Positions 1-8,769 of a stretch of 64,000 nucleotides of DNA are shown piece after piece. A program made the position numbers and the translations under genes. The notes below the pieces were generated by a model that saw only the letters and a list, made by a program, of their open reading frames with translations, was not told the origin of the DNA and did no database searches. This DNA comes from Parapontixanthobacter aurantiacus (GTDB lineage Bacteria; Pseudomonadota; Alphaproteobacteria; Sphingomonadales; Sphingomonadaceae): NCBI RefSeq assembly GCF_009827635.1, contig NZ_WTYW01000003.1, positions 62,001-126,000 of the forward strand, written 5' to 3'. How positions within the stretch are numbered: position 1 is the stretch's first letter; each line of letters opens with the position of its first letter.

Positions 1-1
1 G

Positions 2-337
2 CTGGATCGTACCCGCTTCGATCCACTATTTGCCGATGACGTGACGGTGTTCTTCCCGAGTGCACCTTTTGACATTCAGCGCGTAGAGGGCAAGCCGGCG
101 GTGCTCGCTTGGTTCGGCAAATTCTTCGACGCGATGCGCGAGCGCACCGGGAACCTCAATATAGAACCCGCCGACCTTAAGGTTCACGACTATGACACGA
201 TCGCAGTAGTTACCTTCCACCTTAAAGCCGGCGATAATTTAGGGCGACGAACCCTTATCCTGCACAGAGAAGGCAATGGGTGGAAGATCGTCCACCTGCA
301 TGCGTCTGCCGAGCCGCCTAAGAAGTCGCTGAATTAA
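2..337 (+). CDS. SnoaL-like / NTF2-fold protein, 5' end outside window
   Basis: The frame is open from base 2, so the true start lies upstream of the window; 111 residues are visible up to the TAA at 335-337. The C-terminal part has the pattern of SnoaL/ketosteroid-isomerase-like proteins: a loading region (DPLFADDVTVFFPS), a helix with WFGKFFDAM, then strands such as IAVVTFHLK and a final WKIVHLHAS, which is the usual last strand of the cone fold. Proteins of this fold are small cytoplasmic enzymes or binding proteins of very varied function, so no reaction can be named. An internal GTG at 41 could be read as a start but would cut the fold. It stands alone, followed by a 375-base gap. Confidence 0.6.
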   Translation: MDRTRFDPLFADDVTVFFPSAPFDIQRVEGKPAVLAWFGKFFDAMRERTGNLNIEPADLKVHDYDTIAVVTFHLKAGDNLGRRTLILHREGNGWKIVHLHASAEPPKKSLN

Positions 338-712
338 AGTTAGCGTCTACTTTTGCAGGTTTTTGTGAAACTGCAGCTTGCTAAGCTGATGCGCTTTTGA
401 CTCAGAGCAAATTTTGGGATCGGTAACATCGAGATTAGCAAGCTCCAATTCCGGCGCGCCCGCTGCATGAAGCTGATGGCAGCCAATCAATCGTCTGTCT
501 GGTTCGCCGATATGCAAGGCGTCTCAAAAAATTGTATGAGATTTGTCTGAATTCATGCAAGTCTTCTCGCCCGTTACAATTGGCATTCTACCGTTTCGGT
601 GTTTGTTCAGCATATTATCCCACAATGGTCGCTTCGAATCTACATCACGCTCTAATGCGGGTCCCGATTATCGGACAATCCTTCCGGGAGCTCTAGTGCC
701 AGGCAGCCTTTC
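338..712. other. Non-coding gap of 375 bases
   Basis: I see no convincing gene on either strand. A small hairpin (CAGCTT-GCT-AAGCTG, 374-388) lies about 37 bases after the SnoaL-like stop and is followed by a short T run, so it might be a weak terminator. The rest is A+T-richer than the core genes to the right and shows no recognisable signal. Confidence 0.4.
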
Positions 713-2839
713 TTAGCTGCCGGCAGTGACCCCGCCAAAGCTGCGCTTCAGTGTGAGCCCGAAGTTCAGATGGCGGTTTCGTTCGCGAAACTCTCTGAAG
801 GATGACTGCGGTACAGCCCGATTAGGAGAAAATATTAGCCGCTCACGCTTGCTCCCCGTATTAAACAGATTGTCGACCTCCAATGCTATGGCCGTACGCG
901 CATCTGCCCGGTATTCGACGAAAGCCTCTCCAAACGGTCCGCCGTTGAAGCTGGAGTCAAATTCGTCCGTGCGGAAGAAAGTGAACTCGTCCCCGTCAGC
1001 GACCTCCAGACCGTAAGAGAACGCGCCGGCATCCCGCCGAACGTCGAGGCTCCATTCCCAGTCCCGAAAACCCCCGCTGAAGTTGCGCAGTTCGCCGCTA
1101 ATCGGATCTTCAACGCGGGTTCGCTGTATCTGTCCGGTGAACTTAACGCGCAAACCGCTCCAAAGCTTGACGAGTGGTGCATCCAGAGTGAGTTTGGCGA
1201 AATAGCGCTTGCCCGTGCCGATATTGCCCGGAGCGTCAAAGCCTTCGCCTTCATCGTCGAAAACGAGCACCCGGTCCTGAAGCAGGCTGACAAGATCGTG
1301 GCCGGCATCCAGCCTGACAATGCCCTCTTCCAGGATTGGCCGATCGACCGTGAGGCGAAATTCCCAAGTACGTTGCGGCAAGAGATTCTCGTTGCCCGCA
1401 TTGACCCGGTCATTCGACAGTTCGGCCGCACTGATGAAGTCGTAGAAGTCCAGTTGCGCCACGTTGCGCCGTACGGTAAGCTGAGTGTGCCAATCGCCGC
1501 CCGGCTTCCAGTCGATGGTCGCATTCGGCTTCAGGAAGCGCAGCGTCCGGTCGGCGATCGCATCGCCGCGCACCTTCAACCGCGAATATTCGTAGTTCAA
1601 GCCGGCATCGACGCGCAAGGCGGGGCTGATCGAGCGGCCGACGTTGACGAAAGCTTCGCCTCTGGTTTCTTTCACGATTGCGTTGTCGATCGGCAAATCG
1701 ATCCGCGTCCGCCCGCCAGCCGGATTAAGGACGAACAATTCGACGTTACTGTCGAGCGTATTCACTACGGCTTCCGCGCCCGCTTCGAAAGAGAGTCCGG
1801 CAAGGTCCTGATGCGACCAGCTTATGCGGCCGATCCGTTCGTCGAACTGGGCCTGCTGCGTTTGTTCGAAGCCGCCGATCAGCTCCGCATCCTCGCTCAG
1901 CAGCCCGTCGTATCGCTGCGAGGCGGAAAAATTGTCCTTTTTCGCATGGGTAGCGAGCGCGACCAGCTTGATGGCCCCGCCGGCGAGAGGCCGGGTGATG
2001 TCGCCGCCAATCTCATAGGACGGTTCGTCATTGTACTGAAGCAGCCGTTCATCGCGCGGCGCGCCGCTGACTGGAACGACGCGCACATCCTGTTCTACCT
2101 CGTAGATACTCGGCTCCCACCGGGCATTAAGGCGGATCGCCTTGTCGGCGGCATGCTCGATGGCCCAGCTACCGGACACGTAGGTATCGTTGTCATGGTA
2201 TATAATGAACTTGCGGCGGGATTCGCGAAGATCGCCTGTGACGAAATTGCTAAGCTCGTCGGTCCCTGCGTCCGCGATGTAATTGCGTTCGCTGGCCACT
2301 GCCAGGTTGATAGTCGATGCTCCCCGCTGGATTATCACCGAACCGGCTGCATTGGGGGTGATGCGCCCGGTATACACACGACGGGCCGACAAGGTGACGT
2401 TGCCGCTGGTTCCACCAACCCCGGACAGAATCACGTTAATAACCTGGCTCTTACCAGAATACTCGGCGCCGAAAAGATCACCTGGACCAACCTCCACCCG
2501 GAGGACGCTGTTTGCCGGGATCCGCGCTAGAGTGGTTTCGAGAGTCGCAGCCTTCGAGCTTGGCCTGACGCCGTTGATGACCACGTTTCCCGCCGCGCCA
2601 GCGAAGCCGCGAACATCGGCATCACCCTCCTCTAAAGAAAAGCCCGGCACGCGACGTACGATGTCGAGCGCCGTGCTTGGAGCGAAGGTTTCGAAGAAAG
2701 CCGCTTCGTACACGGTGGTCCGCTGCGTTGGGGTGGCTGTCGGCGGTGTAACGACAGGTGGCTGCGTACCGGGTGGGGTCACTTGAGCATGCGCAGCCGA
2801 GGCAAGCAGAGCAGCGGTAAGGCTGGCGAACTTGATCAT
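713..2839 (-). CDS. TonB-dependent receptor with plug domain (708 aa)
   Basis: Outer-membrane beta-barrel transporter. The N-terminus MIKFASLTAALLASAAHAQ is a signal peptide. After a short Pro/Thr-rich linker comes a plug domain (about residues 40-150, with LDIVRRVPGF, VRGF and VVINGVRPS), then a long barrel rich in alternating aromatic strands, ending in a region with FRTDEF and ALEVDNLFNTGS. The ATG at 2839 is preferred because GGAGGG lies eight bases upstream; a TTG five codons earlier overlaps that site. It is shorter than the receptor at 11665 and of a different subtype with no conserved ligand signature I can name. It is divergent from a sensor kinase/response regulator pair across 131 bases, which suggests that pair controls it. 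A decayed relative lies at about 15268-15540. Confidence 0.85.
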   Translation of the reverse strand: MIKFASLTAALLASAAHAQVTPPGTQPPVVTPPTATPTQRTTVYEAAFFETFAPSTALDIVRRVPGFSLEEGDADVRGFAGAAGNVVINGVRPSSKAATLETTLARIPANSVLRVEVGPGDLFGAEYSGKSQVINVILSGVGGTSGNVTLSARRVYTGRITPNAAGSVIIQRGASTINLAVASERNYIADAGTDELSNFVTGDLRESRRKFIIYHDNDTYVSGSWAIEHAADKAIRLNARWEPSIYEVEQDVRVVPVSGAPRDERLLQYNDEPSYEIGGDITRPLAGGAIKLVALATHAKKDNFSASQRYDGLLSEDAELIGGFEQTQQAQFDERIGRISWSHQDLAGLSFEAGAEAVVNTLDSNVELFVLNPAGGRTRIDLPIDNAIVKETRGEAFVNVGRSISPALRVDAGLNYEYSRLKVRGDAIADRTLRFLKPNATIDWKPGGDWHTQLTVRRNVAQLDFYDFISAAELSNDRVNAGNENLLPQRTWEFRLTVDRPILEEGIVRLDAGHDLVSLLQDRVLVFDDEGEGFDAPGNIGTGKRYFAKLTLDAPLVKLWSGLRVKFTGQIQRTRVEDPISGELRNFSGGFRDWEWSLDVRRDAGAFSYGLEVADGDEFTFFRTDEFDSSFNGGPFGEAFVEYRADARTAIALEVDNLFNTGSKRERLIFSPNRAVPQSSFREFRERNRHLNFGLTLKRSFGGVTAGS

Positions 2840-2900
2840 GGCAATTCCCTCCAATGGGTCCTAACTTGATGCCGTTCTTCTGCCCTTTGCATAAGTGCCG

Positions 2901-2934
2901 TAGGTCACATGCGCCGACCATGACTTTTGACCTA
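2901..2934. promoter_or_regulatory. Candidate operator: inverted repeat between receptor and kinase genes
   Basis: TAGGTCA (2901-2907) and TGACCTA (2928-2934) form a perfect 7-base inverted repeat with a 20-base spacer in the divergent region. TATAGT (2933-2938) could be the -10 element of the kinase gene, and no good -35 is present in front of it, as expected for an activated promoter. The link to the LuxR-type regulator at 4944 is an inference from position only. Confidence 0.35.
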
Positions 2935-2970
2935 TAGTAAGAGGCCTCAAGCTGTGGCAAAATCTGGTCC

Positions 2971-4947
2971 ATGGCAGGCTACTGCAGCAACCAGCGTTAC
3001 TGGATCTTCGCCGCCGCGGCACTCGCGGTCTGGCTCGCGATGGGTTGGCCGTTCCTGGAGGAACTGACGACAGGAAAGATGCGGGGCTCTTTTCCCGTGC
3101 CGCCCCTCTGGCTGGTGCCCTACGCCATATTCGGAGTGACTGTCGTCGGCTCAGCGACGCGGAGTTCGCGGACGAGAGCGCCATGGACATTGATGTGTGC
3201 GCAATTCGCAGCGGTCGTGGCCATGACCGCGATGCATCCGAAGGATCTGATGTCAATATTCCTCGTTATAATCGCCTGGCAGGTGGCGATCGTAACTACA
3301 CCTGCCAAAACGCTTGGCTGGATAGCTTTGCAGACGCTGGCGATCATCGGGGTGATCTCTCAGGCTTCCGATACCCGCTTGTCCTACATAATGGTTTTGT
3401 CCTTCGTGCTGCAGCTCTGCTGTGTTCTCACGGTACAGGCGCTCAAGAGGGAGTCGGAAACGGCGCGAGCGATGGCAAGCGCGAACGAGGAACTAAGGTC
3501 CGCACAAGCCATTATCGCCAACAGGGTTCGGGATACCGAGCGCCTGCGCATCTCGAACGAATTGAACGACGCATGGGGCCACGAACTGACGGCGCTTGCG
3601 CTGCAGCTAGAGATCGCCAACAATGTCGGCGAGCCGCGACGAGCCATGGATCACGTCATGAAGGCGAAAGCCATCTCGCGGGTTCTTCTGAACAAGGTGC
3701 GCGACGTCGTCGCCACTCTGCGGGAGGCCGAGTGTGGCAAGGAAAACAACAGTTTCTGCGACGATTATCAGGGCGCCCCATCCCGCCAGGCCGGTGCTCT
3801 TTCGCTTCATCAAGACGGCTATGAGGGCGAACGGCACAAGTGGGTTTTTACCGGGGCAGCGCTGGCTGTGGCGCTGACCCTGGGCTGGCCGGTGCTTCAG
3901 AGGTTGCTATCCGGCCAGTCCGCAGTCTCAGAAGCCTGGATCGTCGCGTTCATCGTTTTTGTCGCAGCCACAATCGGTGCGACAGTCCTGAAGGTTTGCT
4001 CGAGCATCCGGTGGGGCCTATTGTGCATCCAGGTCGCTTCGGTCGCAGCAATGGCTTTTACCTCGTCGGCGCCCATGATGACGGCGTTCCTCATCATCGT
4101 AGCGTGGCAAGTTGCGGTGACGACGGGCCCTACGATAGCGCTGAGCTGGGTCGCATTTCAGACGCTGACGGTTGTCGGAGCGCTCGCTCTAACGCCTTTT
4201 CCCGATTTGTGCTGGGTGATCGGCAAGGCGCTTGCACTGCAGCTGCTACTCGTCTTTGCGGCACAAACTCTGCGAAGAGAGGAAGAAACGGCTCGAGCTT
4301 TTGCGCAAGCGAACCGGGAGCTGCGTTTCGCACAAGCGATAATTTCAAAGAATGCCCGCAATGCGGAACGGTTGCGGGTCTCGCGCGAATTGCATGATGC
4401 CTGGGGCCACGAACTGACCGCCCTTGGCCTGCAACTCGAGATCGCGAGCCATGTTTCCGATGCCGATCGCGCGAAGCACCATGTCATGCAGGCGAAAAAC
4501 TTGGCTCGCGACCTCCTCGGCAAAGTGCGCGATGTCGTCGCTACACTGCATGAGGTTGAACGATCCGGCCTGAAGGAGGCCTTGGAGACGCTGGCGCGCG
4601 CCATCCCTAGACCAACCGTCCACGTGGCCTTTGATCCCGATGTTCAGGTAAGTCCCGAGCAGGCCCATGCCTTGATGCGTTGTGCGCAGGAAGCCGTTAC
4701 CAATGCGATCCGGCATTCCCAGGGATCCAATCTGTGGCTCCAGGTAACCGCCGATGAGGAAGGCGTGCGGCTGGTAGCTAGGAATGACGGTCTCAGGAGA
4801 CCCGTGACGTCCGATCCCGGCTCGGGGCTCCTCGGTATGCGTGAGCGGCTTGAGAGTCTCGGCGGACAGCTGGCGATAAGGCCGGGAAGCGAACTGGGCT
4901 TCATAGTCGACGCGTGGCTACCGTCCGTGACACCTCAGCTCGCATGA
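2971..4947 (+). CDS. Tandemly duplicated DesK/NarX-type histidine kinase, first half lacking the phospho-acceptor His
   Basis: 658 residues. The protein contains two copies of a module made of about five to six membrane segments, a signalling helix and a HisKA_3 dimerisation domain: residues 11-254 and 291-530. Only the second copy is followed by a HATPase domain (about 531-650, with the N-box EAVTNAIRHS and the G-box GSGLLGMRERLESLGG). The second copy has the normal acceptor H475 in RELHDAWGHELTA. The first has Asn at the same place (N199 in NELNDAWGHELTA, codon AAC at 3565), so it cannot be phosphorylated. A polar linker of about 36 residues joins the copies. Members of this family normally have one module and about 350-400 residues. 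It overlaps the response regulator start by four bases (ATGA), so the two form an operon. Confidence 0.85.
   Translation: MAGYCSNQRYWIFAAAALAVWLAMGWPFLEELTTGKMRGSFPVPPLWLVPYAIFGVTVVGSATRSSRTRAPWTLMCAQFAAVVAMTAMHPKDLMSIFLVIIAWQVAIVTTPAKTLGWIALQTLAIIGVISQASDTRLSYIMVLSFVLQLCCVLTVQALKRESETARAMASANEELRSAQAIIANRVRDTERLRISNELNDAWGHELTALALQLEIANNVGEPRRAMDHVMKAKAISRVLLNKVRDVVATLREAECGKENNSFCDDYQGAPSRQAGALSLHQDGYEGERHKWVFTGAALAVALTLGWPVLQRLLSGQSAVSEAWIVAFIVFVAATIGATVLKVCSSIRWGLLCIQVASVAAMAFTSSAPMMTAFLIIVAWQVAVTTGPTIALSWVAFQTLTVVGALALTPFPDLCWVIGKALALQLLLVFAAQTLRREEETARAFAQANRELRFAQAIISKNARNAERLRVSRELHDAWGHELTALGLQLEIASHVSDADRAKHHVMQAKNLARDLLGKVRDVVATLHEVERSGLKEALETLARAIPRPTVHVAFDPDVQVSPEQAHALMRCAQEAVTNAIRHSQGSNLWLQVTADEEGVRLVARNDGLRRPVTSDPGSGLLGMRERLESLGGQLAIRPGSELGFIVDAWLPSVTPQLA
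3001..4560 (+). repeat. Intragenic duplication inside the kinase gene
   Basis: Unit 1 covers 3001-3732 and unit 2 covers 3841-4560. At protein level they share long matching stretches such as IAWQVA, LQLEIA, VMKAK/VMQAK and KVRDVVATL, with roughly half the residues identical by eye. The divergence means the duplication is old and not an assembly artefact. Unit 1 has lost the acceptor His and any ATPase domain. Confidence 0.8.
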
Positions 4948-5588
4948 TCAGGGTTATGATAGTCGATGACCAGACGCTGGTTCGCCAGGGCGTGCGTGGA
5001 CTGCTCGAGCTTTTACCAGACATCGAAGTCGTGGGAGAGGCGAGCGACGGAAAAGAGGCATTGGACAAGATCCCGGACTTGGCACCGGACGTGCTTCTTT
5101 TGGACATTCGCATGCCCCGAATGGACGGCGTCGCGGTATTGACGGCACTTAACGCAGCGAACGCGTTACCGCCAACATTGGTCTTGACGACTTTCGATGA
5201 CGGCGACGCCGCCGTTGCAGCGATCAAGGCAGGCGCGAAGGGCTTGATGCTCAAGGACGTTTCACTTGAGGATTTGGCGGATGCCATTCGGTCGCTGGCC
5301 AATAACGGAACGGCATTTCAGCCTGCCATGACCGATAGTTTGATGGCCGCGATCCGCCGGGGTCCTGCGCCCATGCCGGACGAAATAGTCGCCGATACGC
5401 TGACCGTTCGCGAACGCGAAGTACTTCAGCTGATCTGCGGAGGCTATAGCAACAAAGAGATCGCAGATCTGCTGGTGCTGGCAGAGGGGACCGTTAAGAA
5501 CCACGTTTCCAATCTTCTGCTTAAGCTTGATGCCCGCGATCGAACTCGTGCTGCTCTAAAAGCGCTGCAGCAAGGGCATCTGGAATAA
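4944..5588 (+). CDS. LuxR/NarL-family response regulator
   Basis: 214 residues from the ATG that overlaps the kinase stop as ATGA; an earlier GTG at 4914 lies inside the kinase gene and would add a tail not seen in the family. The receiver domain (1-120) has the acidic pair D8/D9, the phospho-acceptor D54 in LLLDIRMPRMDG, T82/T83 and K104. The C-terminal LuxR-type helix-turn-helix (about 145-205) has LTVREREVLQLI and NKEIADLLVLAEGTVKNHV. It is a DNA-binding regulator phosphorylated by the adjacent HisKA_3 kinase. The likely target is the divergent TonB receptor gene; this is inferred from gene order and the inverted repeat at 2901-2934. Confidence 0.9.
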   Translation: MIRVMIVDDQTLVRQGVRGLLELLPDIEVVGEASDGKEALDKIPDLAPDVLLLDIRMPRMDGVAVLTALNAANALPPTLVLTTFDDGDAAVAAIKAGAKGLMLKDVSLEDLADAIRSLANNGTAFQPAMTDSLMAAIRRGPAPMPDEIVADTLTVREREVLQLICGGYSNKEIADLLVLAEGTVKNHVSNLLLKLDARDRTRAALKALQQGHLE

Positions 5589-5677
5589 GCAAACTTGCCG
5601 GTCTGCGAGAAGAGAAGTTCGTTCGTGATCGAAGTCGGTGCGGAATCGATGAGAATGACGCAAAGGTTCTAGCTCTC

Positions 5678-5991
5678 TCACCGCGTCCGAAAACGCCGCC
5701 AGCACAGCGCCGTTATCGTGGTTAAGAGCGTCCAGAACAGCGTCGTGAGGACAAAGGGTAGCCATCGGAATTGGTCCTCTCCGACAAGTAGGCCAATCAA
5801 ACCAGCCGCACCAGCTACGGAAACTCCCGGATAATCGACGATGTAAGGAAAAGGCCACCCCGCCCCGGCTACGTCGCACCCCCCTCGCATCCCATTATTT
5901 CAGGATAGATAGCAGTCGCTTTAGTAGAGAGCGCAGTTGAAGTCAGCGTAGCAAGGAGACCGCTCAGGACTACGAGTATCAAGCTGCGCAT
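5678..5991 (-). pseudogene. Small secreted/membrane protein split by a frameshift in a G6 run
   Basis: Reading from the ATG at 5991 gives a clean signal-peptide-like start (MRSLILVVLSGLLATLTSTA) and continues to MGCEGG, then hits TAG at 5869-5871. The other frame picks up exactly there and continues GCDVAGAGWPFPYIVDYPGVS, one strongly hydrophobic segment (WLPFVLTTLFWTLLTTITAL) and a basic end RRFRTR. One extra G in the run at 5878-5883 would restore a single protein of about 104 residues. The whole reads as a small inner-membrane protein of unknown role. The break could be real decay, slippage or a sequencing error in the homopolymer. Confidence 0.6.
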
Positions 5992-6649
5992 GATTGAGTG
6001 TCCTGCATGTCATTGTCAACGAAAAGCAGTAATGGATTGGTCATTTGCTCGACACGTCTTATGCGCGCCAAGGCTGCTGTTCGTCTACATGCTGCGCGCA
6101 TGGTCACACACTTTACTCGTGTAGCACAAGGGTCCCCGCGCGCTAATCAAGTATCCTGCTCATCCCTTTTATACGTTCATTCTAAGTCAAATGCGTGATG
6201 CTGTTGCGGCAGCGGAAGCGCGCGCCACGGTCAGATACGAAACCGAGTATGGCGGATTGATTTAGAGATCTTGATGTCGCTTAGACGAGGGCAGGCCGGG
6301 CCTGAACGGCGGCCTTGCAGGCTTATGAACATTTCGCGGATGCCGGATTGAAAGCATAATGGCGCTGGGCGTGATGTATGCAACCAAATATCGAGCGATG
6401 CGTTGCGGCAGGGCGGCTTCCCACCGCCTGCGTCGGGAATGCGAGTGCAGCTGTTGCCCTAATTCTGAGCTTGATCTCCGTCATGCGCCGCCTGCCCTCG
6501 CAGTGAACAGTTCCAACGGTGAGCTGAACGACCCAATTCATTTCTGTGCAGTTTGAACAGCGCACGCGTCGCGAATAAGTTGCAGAACGCGAGCCGACAC
6601 GCCAGCATTAATATTGCAGGTCCTGCCGCGGCCGTGATAACAAGACCAA
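5992..6649. other. Gap of about 660 bases without a supported gene
   Basis: Short open frames exist on both strands (for example 5998-6198 and 6359-6556), but none has a ribosome site, family pattern or coding-like third-position bias. I found no tRNA, terminator or repeat that I could defend. Confidence 0.4.
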
Positions 6650-7048
6650 ATGGCAGATTGCAAGTGGCTTCGCGACATCATTGTGATCAATGACAGCCGA
6701 GGGATTGCCAATGCTGGGGATGTTACCTTGTTTCGTAGTGCCGGTGAGGCCTGCAGATACGTAGAACCGTGGTGGGTAAAGGAAGACCAGGGGTTTGTGC
6801 TCACGGCGGACGGGCAAAAAGTGACTTTGGGTATCGACGGCCGGGACGTAATCGTAAGGAGGTACGAAGACTTTCCGGACGGTCGTGCAATTGTCCTTCG
6901 GTGGCTCCAGTATTCTGCTCAAGCTATCCTGACTGCGCGGCGTCACAAGGCCCAATCGGGCAAAATTCTCCTTGGTGAGACCGAAGCAAGCGGAATTCTG
7001 CCAGCCACCGTTGAAGGTTTAATCGCCTATATCGGCTTTGCTGCTTGA
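6650..7048 (+). CDS. Unknown protein, 132 aa
   Basis: I do not recognise the family. The protein is soluble and acidic-mixed, with a motif-like opening RDIIVINDSRGIANAGDVTL and an EACRYVEPWW stretch, then TADGQKVTL. The repeated 'aromatic-aromatic after EP' pattern resembles small proteins found next to polymorphic toxins or in islands, but that is a guess. No signal peptide or membrane segment is present. The ATG start has only a weak upstream purine run. A second unknown gene follows about 65 bases later, and the two may be co-transcribed. Confidence 0.5.
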   Translation: MADCKWLRDIIVINDSRGIANAGDVTLFRSAGEACRYVEPWWVKEDQGFVLTADGQKVTLGIDGRDVIVRRYEDFPDGRAIVLRWLQYSAQAILTARRHKAQSGKILLGETEASGILPATVEGLIAYIGFAA

Positions 7049-7112
7049 ACAAATAAACGCTAACGCTTGCCAGCGGGTCGCTCCGAACACCTCTCGTATC
7101 GGGAACTGCGTC

Positions 7113-7556
7113 TTGACAAAGGTTACACCCCAGGCCGTCGAGCAGGCGATCGTTGAAGCGTTGCCGGCACAGTTGCGATATACGGTAGATCGCCGTGACC
7201 TTATGATCTTCGTGACGCTTCGGGAACAGCCGGGAATACCTTGGGACATCAGTGTGGGATGGGAAGGCGGCGAGGCTGAACATCTGCTTTGGATTTTTAG
7301 CGAGGTCCTGAAGTACGAAGAGATGTCTCTCGAAGGGATCGACCAAGCAACCTTGAAGGAGTTCAGCGTTTTTATCCATGGCATATTTCACGGTGAACTT
7401 ACGGTTGAGTTGTGTCGCTTTCGGTCCAGCGGCAAGTTGTGGCGCACCCGCTTGCTTGACCCGCGCCGGCCAGAAACCGCAGGTCATCCACCGCTACAAT
7501 CGGCGCGTGTTTCACTGGTGGCGCCCGATCTCAACCGAGTATATACAACTAGGTAA
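7113..7556 (+). CDS. Unknown protein, about 147 aa
   Basis: Family not recognised. The chosen TTG at 7113 has GGGAA seven bases upstream; an earlier in-frame TTG at 7038 would overlap the previous gene by 11 bases and has no ribosome site. The sequence has a helical start (QAVEQAIVEALPAQL), a strand-rich middle with DISVGWEGGEAEHLLWIF and an ending rich in basic residues. It could be a partner of the gene at 6650. It has no membrane segment. The last about 25 residues look less protein-like, so the natural end may have been altered. Confidence 0.45.
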   Translation: MTKVTPQAVEQAIVEALPAQLRYTVDRRDLMIFVTLREQPGIPWDISVGWEGGEAEHLLWIFSEVLKYEEMSLEGIDQATLKEFSVFIHGIFHGELTVELCRFRSSGKLWRTRLLDPRRPETAGHPPLQSARVSLVAPDLNRVYTTR

Positions 7557-7783
7557 AGCCTGAACAACGTTCAGTCGCCCTCCCACTGCTCGAACGCAGG
7601 TTTCGAAATGATGATCCGGCGCAACCCGTCCCCGGTTGGTCTAAGGGTGCGTACAGTGTATTTTGGCTCGAAAAATCGAATGTCTGAACGGTATAATCCT
7701 TCTTTCGAAGACCGCCCTTGGCAATCGGCACGCTGCTGTCGCATAAGGCGTGTGCCGGAGGTTAGAACAATTAAGGATCAGAC

Positions 7784-8656
7784 GTGAACCTGAGTCACGA
7801 CGCGAATATGTTTCGGTCTAGGCACGAAGTAAGCCTGTTTCAGCGCGTCGACGTGAAAGCGATGATCCTTTTCTGGATCGTTGCCTTCGTTATAAATTCC
7901 ATCCGTGCCTACGCAATGGACGAACTTCCATTCCATCTGGCTGGGGGTCACAGGATAGCGGCCTTCAGTTTCGCGGGACTGATGTCGTTTTTGCTTGCTG
8001 AAATTTTGGCCAGGGCAAGCGGTTCGCGAACACGCATCATTTATGCATTGCTCGCGCTTGCCATCATGCCGTTTGCGCATTCTTTTTTTCTCAAGCTGAG
8101 CTGTTCGGTGGCGCCTATCGAAGGCGTGGCACCTATGAGTTGGAGCGAATGCGTCGTGCAAGCGCTCATAATGACGGGTTATTTCGCTGCATGGATTGCA
8201 GCGCATTTTGCCTTGGCCAATCATAAGGAGTTGTCCGACGTACGCCTGGCCCTGCGCCGGAGCGACTTTCACGCAAGGACCTTGGATACAGGCGACACAT
8301 GCAAGGTCGAGGCTGAGGAGGATCGCGAGCGACTAACATTTTGGGCGGCAAACGGCACGAAGCACGTCAAGATCGAGGCCAGCGACATTCAATGGGTTCA
8401 GGCCAACGGTGACTACGTCGTCCTTCACACCGACGATATCGGCGGGATGATACGGAGCACTTTGGCGAAACTGGAAGGCGATCTCGGCTCGGCTTTTATC
8501 CGGGTCCATCGTTCCGCGCTTGTTCGCCGTGCGGCTATCGCTTCTGTTGTCAGGCGGCCGAGTGGATCCATCAGCCTCACTTTGAAAAACGGATCGGATG
8601 TCGCGGTAGGCCGAAGCTATTCTCGCGGACTGCGCGAACTAAGGGAGCGCCTTTAA
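7784..8656 (+). CDS. LytTR-type transcriptional regulator with N-terminal membrane domain (290 aa)
   Basis: The GTG start at 7784 has AGGA seven bases upstream. The N-terminal half contains about four hydrophobic segments (residues 25-160: FWIVAFVINSI, GLMSFLLAEIL, IIYALLALAIM, ALIMTGYFAAWIAAHF). The C-terminal 100 residues form a LytTR DNA-binding domain: a KHVKIEASDIQWVQANGDYV opening, FIRVHRSALV in the middle and VAVGRSYSRGLRE at the end. Membrane-LytTR proteins of this build are common in Sphingomonadales and act as membrane-tethered regulators, often of nearby genes. The DoxX gene starts 113 bases downstream on the same strand. No receiver domain is present, so it is not a classical response regulator. 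Confidence 0.88.
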   Translation: MNLSHDANMFRSRHEVSLFQRVDVKAMILFWIVAFVINSIRAYAMDELPFHLAGGHRIAAFSFAGLMSFLLAEILARASGSRTRIIYALLALAIMPFAHSFFLKLSCSVAPIEGVAPMSWSECVVQALIMTGYFAAWIAAHFALANHKELSDVRLALRRSDFHARTLDTGDTCKVEAEEDRERLTFWAANGTKHVKIEASDIQWVQANGDYVVLHTDDIGGMIRSTLAKLEGDLGSAFIRVHRSALVRRAAIASVVRRPSGSISLTLKNGSDVAVGRSYSRGLRELRERL

Positions 8657-8769
8657 ACTTCAGATAATTGTGCGTTTGGGGACGTTCATCGTTCTCACGG
8701 GTCATTCGTCTTTCTGCCCGTATTGACCAGGACGCATCCGCGTTATTTGGGCGTTGCGGGAGAAGTACG

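Noticed and set aside
702-721. Hairpin GGCAGC / GCTGCC at the end of the first TonB receptor gene
   Set aside because: The six-base stem overlaps the stop codon and no T-run follows on the coding strand, so I did not list it as a terminator.
1298-2530. 410-codon open frame on the plus strand
   Set aside because: It is wholly antisense to the TonB receptor gene, has no signal, motif or ribosome site, and arises from the G+C bias of the real gene.
5998-6198. 66-codon plus-strand frame in the gap
   Set aside because: No ribosome site, no family, biased composition (Ser/Arg-rich), and likely chance.
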